DNA of 5,394 nucleotides from an uncultured bacterium (GTDB taxonomy: Bacteria > Verrucomicrobiota > Kiritimatiellia > CAIKKV01), in contig CAIKKV010000540.1 in NCBI GenBank assembly GCA_903828035.1, positions 1-5,394 on the forward strand. Reading direction: 5' to 3'. A program made the translations under genes and the position numbers. The notes below the pieces were generated by a model, which saw only the letters and a program-made list of their open reading frames with translations, did no database searches and was not told the origin of the DNA. This document shows, piece after piece, positions 1 to 5,394 of the stretch. Positions within the stretch are counted from its first letter, which is position 1. Every line of letters begins with the position of its first letter.

Positions 1-993
1 GTGGTCGCGGCCGACATGGCCCTGTGCGCCCTCGGGTCCGACACGGGCGGCTCCGTCCGCCAGCCCGCCTCCTTCTGCGGCTGCACCGGCCTGAAGCCCT
101 CCTACGGGCGCATCTCCCGCTTCGGCCTGACGGCCTACGCCTCGTCGCTCGACCAGGTGGGCCCGCTGGCCAAGGACGTGGAGGACGCCGCGCTCCTCAC
201 GGGCATCATGGCCGGCGTTGATCCGCACGACTCCAGCTCGGTCGACGTGCCGGTGGGCGACTACGCCGCCGCCTGCCGCTCCGGCATGAAGGGGCTGCGG
301 GTGGGGCTGCCCCGCGAGTATTTCGTGGGGGGGCTGGCGCCCGCCGTGGAAAAGGCCATCCAGGCCGCCATTGACAAGTGCCGCGCCCTGGGCGCCGAGG
401 TGAAGGACGTCTCGCTGCCGCACACCTCCGTGGCCATTCCCACCTACTACATCATCGCCACGGCCGAGGCCTCGGCCAACCTGGCGCGGTTCGACGGCGT
501 CCGCTACGGCAACCGGGCCGCCGACGCCGAGGACGTGCTGGATCTCTACGGCAAAACGCGCGCGCAGGGCTTCGGGCCCGAGGTGAAGCGCCGCATCATC
601 CTGGGCACCTACGTGCTCAGCAGCGGCTATCATGACGCCTATTACGTCAAGGCCCAGCAGGTGCGCACGCTGATCCGCCGCGATTTCGAGGAGGCGTTCA
701 AGACGTGCGACGTGCTGCTCACGCCCGTGGCCCCGACGGCCGCCTACAAGCTGGGCGAGAAGACCGCCGATCCGCTCCAGATGTACCTGGGCGATATTTT
801 CACCGTGCCCGCGAGCCTGGCGGGGATCTGCGGGCTGTCGGTGCCCTGCGGCTTCACGCCCGAGGGGCTTCCCGTCGGGCTGCAGGTCCTGGGGCCGGCG
901 TTCGGCGAGGCGGCCGTGCTGCGCGCGGGGGGCGCCTACCAGGCGGCGACCGACTGGCACCTGCGCCGGCCGGCGCGGAGGGTCCCGGCATGA
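1..993 (+). CDS. gatA: Glutamyl/aspartyl-tRNA(Gln/Asn) amidotransferase subunit A, 5'-truncated by the window
   Basis: GatA is the glutaminase subunit of the cytoplasmic GatCAB complex. It releases ammonia from glutamine or asparagine and sends it to GatB. The visible 330 codons start inside the amidase signature: [12 protein letters not shown] is at residues 12-23, and Ser18 matches the nucleophile Ser178 of Staphylococcus aureus GatA (numbering from memory). With this offset of 160, Tyr149, Arg198 and Asp265 fall on the glutamine-binding Tyr309, Arg358 and Asp425, so the visible part looks intact and without indels. About 160 residues lie upstream of the window, including the catalytic Lys and the cis-Ser of the Lys-Ser-Ser triad. 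The GTG at base 1 is therefore an internal Val codon, not a start. The C terminus ([10 protein letters not shown], then ATDWHLRRP) is typical of the family. The stop overlaps the gatB start. gatC is not in the window and may lie upstream or elsewhere. Confidence 0.96.
   Translation: MVAADMALCALGSDTGGSVRQPASFCGCTGLKPSYGRISRFGLTAYASSLDQVGPLAKDVEDAALLTGIMAGVDPHDSSSVDVPVGDYAAACRSGMKGLRVGLPREYFVGGLAPAVEKAIQAAIDKCRALGAEVKDVSLPHTSVAIPTYYIIATAEASANLARFDGVRYGNRAADAEDVLDLYGKTRAQGFGPEVKRRIILGTYVLSSGYHDAYYVKAQQVRTLIRRDFEEAFKTCDVLLTPVAPTAAYKLGEKTADPLQMYLGDIFTVPASLAGICGLSVPCGFTPEGLPVGLQVLGPAFGEAAVLRAGGAYQAATDWHLRRPARRVPA
977..983 (+). promoter_or_regulatory. Ribosome binding site of gatB
   Basis: GGAGGGT lies inside the last codons of gatA, with the GGAGG core ending 8 bases before the gatB ATG at 990. 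It is a strong Shine-Dalgarno match and supports that start. Together with the ATGA stop/start overlap it suggests translational coupling of gatA and gatB; the coupling is inferred. Confidence 0.7.
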
Positions 994-2444
994 AGTACCT
1001 GTTCACCATCGGGCTGGAGGTGCACGTCCAGCTCAAGACGCGCTCCAAGATGTTCTGCGCCTGTCCCACCGGGCCCGGCGCCCCGCCCAACACGCAGGTG
1101 TGCCCCGTCTGCCTGGGCTACCCCGGCACGCTGCCGGTGATGAACGGCGAGGCCATCCGCCTCACCGCCATGACGGGCCTGATGCTGGGCTGCACCATCA
1201 GCCCCTATTGCAAGTTCGACCGGAAGAACTACTTTTATCCCGACATGCCCAAGAACTACCAGATTTCCCAGTACGACAAGCCGCTCTGCCTCGACGGCGG
1301 CGTGGAGATCGACGCGGGCGGCCGCTTCAAGACCGTGCGCCTCACGCGCATCCACCTCGAGGAGGACGTGGGCAAGTGCATTCACCACGGCCGCCGGAGC
1401 GGGGTGGATTGCAACCGCGCGGGCGTGCCCCTGATGGAGATCGTGAGCGAGCCCGACATGGAGACGCCGGAGGAGGCCCTCGCGTTCCTCGTCGCGCTCA
1501 AGCAGATGCTGCTCTACCTGGGCGTGAGCGACTGCAACCTGGAGGAGGGCAACCTCCGCTGCGACGTGAACAGCAGCGTGCGGCCCGAGGGGCAGGTCGA
1601 GCTGGGAACCAAGGTGGAGATCAAGAACCTCAACACCTTCAAGGGCGTGCACCAGTCGCTGCACTTCGAGCGGAACCGCCAGCTCGAGGCCATCCGCACC
1701 GGCGAGAAAATCGTCCAGGAAACGCGCCGGTGGGACTCCGAGCTGGGCGCGACCTACACCATGCGCTCCAAGGAGCAGGCCCACGACTACCGGTATTTCC
1801 CCGAGCCGGACCTGATGCCCGTGGCCCTGCCGGCGGAGCGGGTCGAGGCCTGGCGCGCCGCGCTGCCCGAGCTTCCCCGCCAGAAGCGCCAGCGGTTCGT
1901 GTCGCAATACGGCCTTCCCGAGTACGACGCCGGCGTGCTGGCGGCCCAGAAGGCGGTGGCCGACTATTTCGAGGAGGCGGCGCGCGGCTCCGACACGCCC
2001 AAGATGATTTCAAACTGGGTCATGACCGAGATGCTGCGCCTCCTGTCCGAGCGGGAGATGGAGATCGGCCAGGTCAAGGTGACCCCGGCCGCGCTGCGCG
2101 ACCTGGCCGCCCTGGCCAGCCGCGGCGCGATCAACTCCAACACGGCCAAGGAGGTGTTCGCCATCCTGTTCGAGCAGGGGGGCGATCCCGCGGCCGTGGT
2201 GGCCGAGCGGGGGTGGGGGCAGGTGAGCGATGCCGATTCCATCGGCGCGCTGGCCGACCAGGTGATCGCGGAGAACCCGAAGTCCGTCGAGGACTACCGG
2301 GGCGGCAAGGCGGCGGCGTTGAAGTTCCTCATCGGCCAGGTCATGCGCCTGAGCCGGGGCAAGGCCAACCCCCAGATGGCCACCGAGAAGCTGGTGCAGC
2401 GGCTTGGCGGCCCCGACGGGACGCCGGCAGGGAGCGTGCAGTGA
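990..2444 (+). CDS. gatB: Glutamyl/aspartyl-tRNA(Gln/Asn) amidotransferase subunit B
   Basis: GatB binds the misacylated tRNA, activates its Glu or Asp side chain with ATP and, with ammonia from GatA, forms Gln-tRNA(Gln) or Asn-tRNA(Asn). The protein has 484 residues, normal for the family. The N-terminal cradle domain has GLEVHVQL (8-15), [16 protein letters not shown] (81-96), IHLEED (121-126) and the GatB signature [13 protein letters not shown] (139-151). Glu10, His12 and Glu125 are probable metal/active-site residues. Cys23, Cys25, Cys38 and Cys41 form a CxC...CxxC cluster that could bind zinc, as described for some GatB proteins. From about residue 311 the helical and YqeY-like tail domain follows, ending with the conserved [13 protein letters not shown] near 449-461, which contacts tRNA in the family. 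The ATG overlaps the gatA stop and follows a strong ribosome binding site. The sequence cannot tell whether the Gln or the Asn pathway, or both, is served. Confidence 0.97.
   Translation: MKYLFTIGLEVHVQLKTRSKMFCACPTGPGAPPNTQVCPVCLGYPGTLPVMNGEAIRLTAMTGLMLGCTISPYCKFDRKNYFYPDMPKNYQISQYDKPLCLDGGVEIDAGGRFKTVRLTRIHLEEDVGKCIHHGRRSGVDCNRAGVPLMEIVSEPDMETPEEALAFLVALKQMLLYLGVSDCNLEEGNLRCDVNSSVRPEGQVELGTKVEIKNLNTFKGVHQSLHFERNRQLEAIRTGEKIVQETRRWDSELGATYTMRSKEQAHDYRYFPEPDLMPVALPAERVEAWRAALPELPRQKRQRFVSQYGLPEYDAGVLAAQKAVADYFEEAARGSDTPKMISNWVMTEMLRLLSEREMEIGQVKVTPAALRDLAALASRGAINSNTAKEVFAILFEQGGDPAAVVAERGWGQVSDADSIGALADQVIAENPKSVEDYRGGKAAALKFLIGQVMRLSRGKANPQMATEKLVQRLGGPDGTPAGSVQ
2429..2434 (+). promoter_or_regulatory. 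Ribosome binding site deciding the GTG start of the pilB-like gene
   Basis: AGGGAG sits in the last codons of gatB, 6 bases before the GTG at 2441. There is no in-frame ATG near the start of the homologous region, and the nearby ATG at 2454 is out of frame. This site plus the GTGA overlap with the gatB stop is the main evidence for the start. Confidence 0.65.
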
Positions 2445-4150
2445 CATCCAACGATGAGTTCGTCCTAGAGATCCTCGAGGAAGAGGGCCTCGTTTCCCGC
2501 GAGCAGATCGAGTCGGCCCGCGAGTCCGCTTCCGACGGCAAGTCCAGCGCGCTCGACGTCCTCATCGACCGGCGCGAGCTGTCCAAGCGCGACGCCCTGG
2601 GCGCCGTGGCCGCCCGCTTCGGCATGGAGATGATCACGCTGACGGGCATGTCCATTCCCGCCGAGGTGACCGCGGCGCTGACGGTCGACACGGCCCGCCA
2701 GTTCCGGGTGATCCCGGTCCACAAGAACGACAGCACCCTGACCGTGGCGATCGGCGACCCGCTGGACGTCGAGACGCTGGACAAGCTCCGCTACATCCTG
2801 AAGTGCAACGTCGAGGGCGTCGTGGCGCTGCCCGAGGAAATCCAGGTGGCCCTGGAGCGGTATTACACGGCCGAGTCCTCGATGGAGGCCCTGTACACGC
2901 AGATCGACACGACGGCGGTCGACGTGGTGACGCAGGGGCAGCAGGGGGCGATCGCCGACGTCTCCGACGTGAGCGATTCCGACGTGCCGATCATCAAGCT
3001 CGTCAGCCTGATCATCTTCGAGGCGCACCGCAACCGCGCCTCGGACATCCACCTGGAGCCCATGGAAAAGCGGTTCCGCGTCCGGTACCGGATCGACGGC
3101 GTGCTGCACGAGGTGGACAGCCCGCCCAAGCGCCTGCAGGCCGCCATCCTGAGCCGCGTCAAGATCATGGCCAACATGAAGATCGCCGAGAAGCGCACCC
3201 CGCAGGACGGGCGCATCCAGGTCAACGTCCGCGGCCGCGAGCTCGACCTGCGCGTGAGCACCGTCCCCTCCGTGCACGGCGAAAGCATCGTCATGCGTAT
3301 CCTGGACAAGCAGAACCTGGCGCTGGGCCTGCCGAAGCTGGGCTTCTTTGCCGACGACCAGGAGAAGTTCGAGCGGCTGATCACGCTGGCCGACGGCATC
3401 CTGCTGGTGACGGGCCCCACGGGCTCGGGCAAGACGACGACGCTGTACGCCTGCCTGAACTACATCAACCGGCCCGACCGCAAGATCATCACGGTGGAAG
3501 ACCCGGTGGAATACCAGATGCCGGGCGTCAACCAGGTCATGGTCCGCGAGGACATCGGCCTGACCTTCGCCGCGGCGCTGCGGTCCATCCTGCGCCAGGC
3601 CCCCAACATCGTGATGATCGGCGAAATCCGGGATCTGGAGACGGCCCGCATCGCCACCGAGGCCTCGCTCACCGGCCATCTCGTGTTCAGCACGCTGCAC
3701 ACGAACGACGCGCCCAGCGCCATCACCCGCCTGCTGGATATCGGCATCAAGCCGTTCCTGGTGGCCTCGGCCCTCCGCGCGGTCATGGCCCAGCGCCTCT
3801 GCCGCACGATCTGCCCCCACTGCAAGGAGTCGTACCGCCCGCCCCAGAGCGAGATCCGGCTCCTGGGCCCGCTGGCGGCGCAGGCCAAGGACCTCGACTT
3901 CTACCGCGGCCACGGGTGCGCGCACTGCTCCCTGACCGGGTACTCCGGCCGGGCCGGCATTTTCGAGATTTTCATGATCAACGATGAAATCCAGAAGATG
4001 ATTTTCGAAAAGAAGCCCGCCAACGAGCTGCGGATCCGGGCGCGCGAGCTCGGCATGCGCACCCTGCGCGAGGACGGGCTCCGGAAGGTCATGTCGGGCC
4101 TGATCACCCTCGACGAGGTGTTGCGGGTGACGATGGGAGATGTGGAGTAA
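2441..4150 (+). CDS. pilB: PilB/GspE-type hexameric ATPase for type IV pilus assembly or type II secretion
   Basis: This is a cytoplasmic motor ATPase that powers pilin (or pseudopilin) polymerisation at the inner-membrane platform protein PilC/GspF. It has 569 residues, close to PilB (about 565) and longer than many GspE. Residues 1 to about 145 form the T2SSE_N/MshEN-type domain ending near ALERYY. The N2 domain carries SDIHLEP (201-207), KRTPQDGR (251-258) and RVSTVPSVHGE (271-281). The C-terminal motor has Walker [10 protein letters not shown] (325-333), the Asp box ITVEDPVEY (350-358), Walker B IVMIGEIRD with Glu395, and the His box GHLVFSTLHT (412-421). A zinc quartet Cys458/Cys461 and Cys493/Cys496 is present, as in PilB and GspE and unlike PilT; Cys454 is an extra. 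All catalytic motifs are intact. It starts with GTG overlapping the gatB stop and is followed by pilT, which favours PilB over GspE; the symbol is less certain than the family. The RLG positions of the c-di-GMP-type motif are not conserved. Confidence 0.9.
   Translation: MTSNDEFVLEILEEEGLVSREQIESARESASDGKSSALDVLIDRRELSKRDALGAVAARFGMEMITLTGMSIPAEVTAALTVDTARQFRVIPVHKNDSTLTVAIGDPLDVETLDKLRYILKCNVEGVVALPEEIQVALERYYTAESSMEALYTQIDTTAVDVVTQGQQGAIADVSDVSDSDVPIIKLVSLIIFEAHRNRASDIHLEPMEKRFRVRYRIDGVLHEVDSPPKRLQAAILSRVKIMANMKIAEKRTPQDGRIQVNVRGRELDLRVSTVPSVHGESIVMRILDKQNLALGLPKLGFFADDQEKFERLITLADGILLVTGPTGSGKTTTLYACLNYINRPDRKIITVEDPVEYQMPGVNQVMVREDIGLTFAAALRSILRQAPNIVMIGEIRDLETARIATEASLTGHLVFSTLHTNDAPSAITRLLDIGIKPFLVASALRAVMAQRLCRTICPHCKESYRPPQSEIRLLGPLAAQAKDLDFYRGHGCAHCSLTGYSGRAGIFEIFMINDEIQKMIFEKKPANELRIRARELGMRTLREDGLRKVMSGLITLDEVLRVTMGDVE
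4144..4147 (+). promoter_or_regulatory. Ribosome binding site of pilT
   Basis: GGAG lies immediately before the TAA stop of the pilB-like gene and 6 bases before the pilT ATG at 4154. A ribosome terminating on the upstream gene would sit on this site, so termination-reinitiation is plausible. Confidence 0.55.
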
Positions 4151-4153
4151 GCC

Positions 4154-5239
4154 ATGGCTCAGATAGAAATGAACGAACTGCTGCAGTCCGCGATCGACGA
4201 GGGCGTCTCGGACATTCATATCACCGTGGGCTCGCCGCCGGTGTTCCGCCTCCACGGCGGCCTGGTGGCGCTGGACCTGCCGGTCCTCACCCCCGACGAC
4301 ACCCTGCGGCTGATGAAGGCCATCACCTCCGAGCGCGACCAGCAGAAGGTGCAGGAGAACGGCGGCACGGACTTCGGCTTCGGCTTCGGCGATGCCGCCC
4401 GCTTCCGCGTGAGCGTGTTCCACCAGAAGGGCAACGTCGGCGTAGTGCTGCGCCAGATTCCCTCCGACCTGATGACCCTCGAAGGGATCGGCCTCCCGCC
4501 GCAGGTCAAGGAGCTGCTGTTCCGCCCCCGCGGCCTGATCCTGGTGACGGGGCCCACGGGCTCGGGCAAGACGACCACCCTGGCCAGCATGATCAACGTC
4601 ATCAACATCGAGCGCGACTGCCACATCATCACGGTCGAGGACCCGATCGAATACTACCACAAGCACAAGAAGTCCCTGGTCACCCAGCGCGAGGTGGGCG
4701 TGGACGTGCCGAGCTTCAAGGAGGCCCTGATCCGCGGCCTGCGCCAGGACCCGGACGTGATCCTGGTGGGCGAAATGCGCGACCAGGAGACGATGCAGGC
4801 CGCCATCTCCGCCGCGGAAACAGGCCATCTCGTCTTCGCCACCCTGCACACGACGGGCGCCGCCCGCACCGTGGACCGCATCGTGGACTCGTTTCCCACG
4901 ACCCAGCAGTCCCAGGTGCGCACGCAGCTTGCCTCGGGCCTGGTGGCCGTGATCTCCCAGCTGCTGCTGGTGCGGGCCGACAAGCCCGGCCGCGTGGCCG
5001 CCTTCGAGGTGATGATCTCGACTCCCGCCATCCAGGCGCTCGTCCGCGACAACAAGACCTTCCGGATCACCTCCGAGATCCAGACCGGCGGCAAGTGGGG
5101 CATGATCACCCTCGACGCCCATCTCATGTCCCTGTACGAAAACGGCCTGATTACGTATGAAGACCTGGTGACCAAGTCACAGGATCCCGACAGCATCGTC
5201 CAGAAGCTCCAGGAAGACGCCGGAAAGAGGAGAAAGTAA
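4154..5239 (+). CDS. pilT: Type IV pilus retraction ATPase PilT
   Basis: PilT is the hexameric cytoplasmic motor that disassembles type IV pili and so drives twitching motility and DNA uptake in known systems. The protein has 361 residues (usual about 345-370). The N-terminal PAS-like domain contains [11 protein letters not shown] (19-29). The motor has Walker [10 protein letters not shown] (133-141), the Asp box ITVEDPIEY (159-167), Walker [10 protein letters not shown] with catalytic Glu207, and the His box [11 protein letters not shown] (224-234). It has no tetracysteine zinc motif, which separates it from PilB/GspE. The IQTGG...GMITLD stretch near the end is also typical of PilT. The AIRNLIRE motif needed for retraction in studied PilT proteins reads AIQALVRD at 292-299, with Arg and Asn replaced. 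The C terminus is charged (ends GKRRK). The start has a suitable ribosome binding site and matches the family N terminus. It lies 3 bases after the pilB-like stop. A PilU-like or otherwise specialised paralogue cannot be excluded. Confidence 0.92.
   Translation: MAQIEMNELLQSAIDEGVSDIHITVGSPPVFRLHGGLVALDLPVLTPDDTLRLMKAITSERDQQKVQENGGTDFGFGFGDAARFRVSVFHQKGNVGVVLRQIPSDLMTLEGIGLPPQVKELLFRPRGLILVTGPTGSGKTTTLASMINVINIERDCHIITVEDPIEYYHKHKKSLVTQREVGVDVPSFKEALIRGLRQDPDVILVGEMRDQETMQAAISAAETGHLVFATLHTTGAARTVDRIVDSFPTTQQSQVRTQLASGLVAVISQLLLVRADKPGRVAAFEVMISTPAIQALVRDNKTFRITSEIQTGGKWGMITLDAHLMSLYENGLITYEDLVTKSQDPDSIVQKLQEDAGKRRK
4373..4390 (+). repeat. Three tandem TTCGGC hexamers inside pilT
   Basis: TTCGGC is repeated three times without interruption, encoding Phe-Gly x3 within DFGFGFGD of PilT. 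Compared with canonical PilT (TDFSFEVPG in this place) the protein length is unchanged, so this looks like substitution and codon choice rather than expansion. A slippage of one unit would stay in frame. Confidence 0.6.
5227..5232 (+). promoter_or_regulatory. Ribosome binding site of the gene starting at 5243
   Basis: GAGGAG within the last codons of pilT ends 10 bases before the ATG at 5243. The spacing is at the long end of normal, but the match is strong. It supports the start of the gene running off the right edge. Confidence 0.6.
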
Positions 5240-5242
5240 GCC

Positions 5243-5394
5243 ATGGCGCTTGATCATGAAATTGATCCCCTGCTGCTGCTCCTCCGGGAGAAGGGGCGGA
5301 TCAGCCCGGAGCAGATCGCGGAGGTGGCGGAGGAGCAGCGCTCCAGCGGCAAGCCGGTGCGCGCCGTGCTCCTGAACATGGAGATCCTGAAGGA
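5243..5394 (+). CDS. Start of a second protein with a PilB/GspE-type N-terminal domain, 3'-truncated by the window
   Basis: Only 50 codons and two bases are visible, beginning MALDHEIDPLLLLLREKGRI. The pattern of a hydrophobic helix, then EKG(R)IS..QI, an AEEQ, a SGKP turn and a second VLLNMEILK helix matches the N terminus of the pilB-like protein in this window (LEEEGLVSREQI...SDGKSSALDVLIDRRELSK) almost without gaps. This is the T2SSE_N/MshEN-type helical domain. The gene follows pilT by 3 bases with the same TAA-GCC-ATG junction and has a ribosome binding site. It is most probably a second PilB/GspE-like assembly ATPase, but a stand-alone MshEN-type regulatory protein is possible because no motor motif is reached. 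Its RLG positions are also not conserved. Confidence 0.75.
   Translation, partial: MALDHEIDPLLLLLREKGRISPEQIAEVAEEQRSSGKPVRAVLLNMEILK

Noticed and set aside
1..3. GTG at the first base as the gatA start
   Set aside because: It lies inside the amidase signature, about 160 residues into the normal protein, so it is an internal Val codon at the window edge.
327..333. A run of seven G in gatA as a possible frameshift site
   Set aside because: The frame stays consistent with GatA on both sides, with active-site residues aligned at a constant offset, so no frameshift is visible.
705..989. A possible N-terminal extension of GatB in the open frame upstream of 990
   Set aside because: It reads gatA out of frame. 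The ATG at 990 gives the normal GatB N terminus and has a strong ribosome binding site.
936..1907. A 323-codon open frame on the minus strand over gatB
   Set aside because: Antisense shadow of a clear gatB with low-complexity composition (repeated HVxL/LEV patterns) and no recognised motif.
1100..2440. A possible 447-residue N-terminal extension of the pilB-like protein, since its frame is open back to 1100
   Set aside because: The upstream part reads gatB out of frame and gives Arg/Gly/Pro-rich nonsense. Family homology begins just after the GTG at 2441, which has its own ribosome binding site.
2803..3987. A 394-codon open frame on the plus strand inside the pilB-like gene
   Set aside because: Out-of-frame shadow with Arg/Gly/Pro-rich composition and no domain; the overlapping frame has all PilB motifs.
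3961..4020. A locally A/T-richer stretch near the end of the pilB-like gene
   Set aside because: It encodes the conserved FEIFMINDEIQKMI region, whose Ile/Phe/Lys/Met content explains the composition; there is no sign of an insertion or promoter.
2465..5122. An 885-codon open frame on the minus strand spanning the pilB-like gene and pilT
   Set aside because: It is antisense to two genes with intact family motifs. The two genes share a frame and high-G+C codon use keeps stops out of the opposite strand; the product is His/Asp/Val/Leu-rich without a recognisable domain.

Overview
The window is a tightly packed, high-G+C (by eye well above 60%) bacterial segment with everything on the + strand. 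It reads in order: the 3' two thirds of gatA, a complete gatB, a complete PilB/GspE-type secretion ATPase gene, a complete pilT, and the first 50 codons of a further gene whose product resembles the N-terminal domain of PilB/GspE. No gap between genes exceeds 3 bases, so there is no intergenic promoter, terminator, RNA gene or gene-free stretch to describe.

The left part (1-2444) encodes two subunits of the GatCAB amidotransferase, which turns misacylated Glu-tRNA(Gln) and/or Asp-tRNA(Asn) into the correct Gln- or Asn-tRNA. The right part (2441-5394) encodes hexameric ATPases of the type IV filament superfamily: PilB-like (assembly), PilT-like (disassembly/retraction), then a second protein with a GspE-type N-terminal domain. 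gatA and gatB overlap as ATGA, gatB and the pilB-like gene overlap as GTGA, and the next two junctions are both TAA-GCC-ATG. Each complete or starting gene has a purine-rich ribosome binding site inside the end of the gene before it. The layout suggests one polycistronic unit joining a translation-quality enzyme to pilus motor genes, although no transcript is shown.

The organism is a bacterium that uses indirect tRNA amidation and has type IV pili or a related pseudopilus system, so probably Gram-negative. The sequence style recalls the PVC superphylum (Verrucomicrobiota/Kiritimatiellota), but this is only an impression. I see no mobile element, CRISPR array or sign of horizontal transfer. 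Nothing here amounts to a clearly new system. The points most worth a second look are the GatAB-pilus operon link, the same-frame run of three ATPase-type genes, the degenerate c-di-GMP-type motif at both N termini, and the divergent AIRNLIRE motif in PilT.
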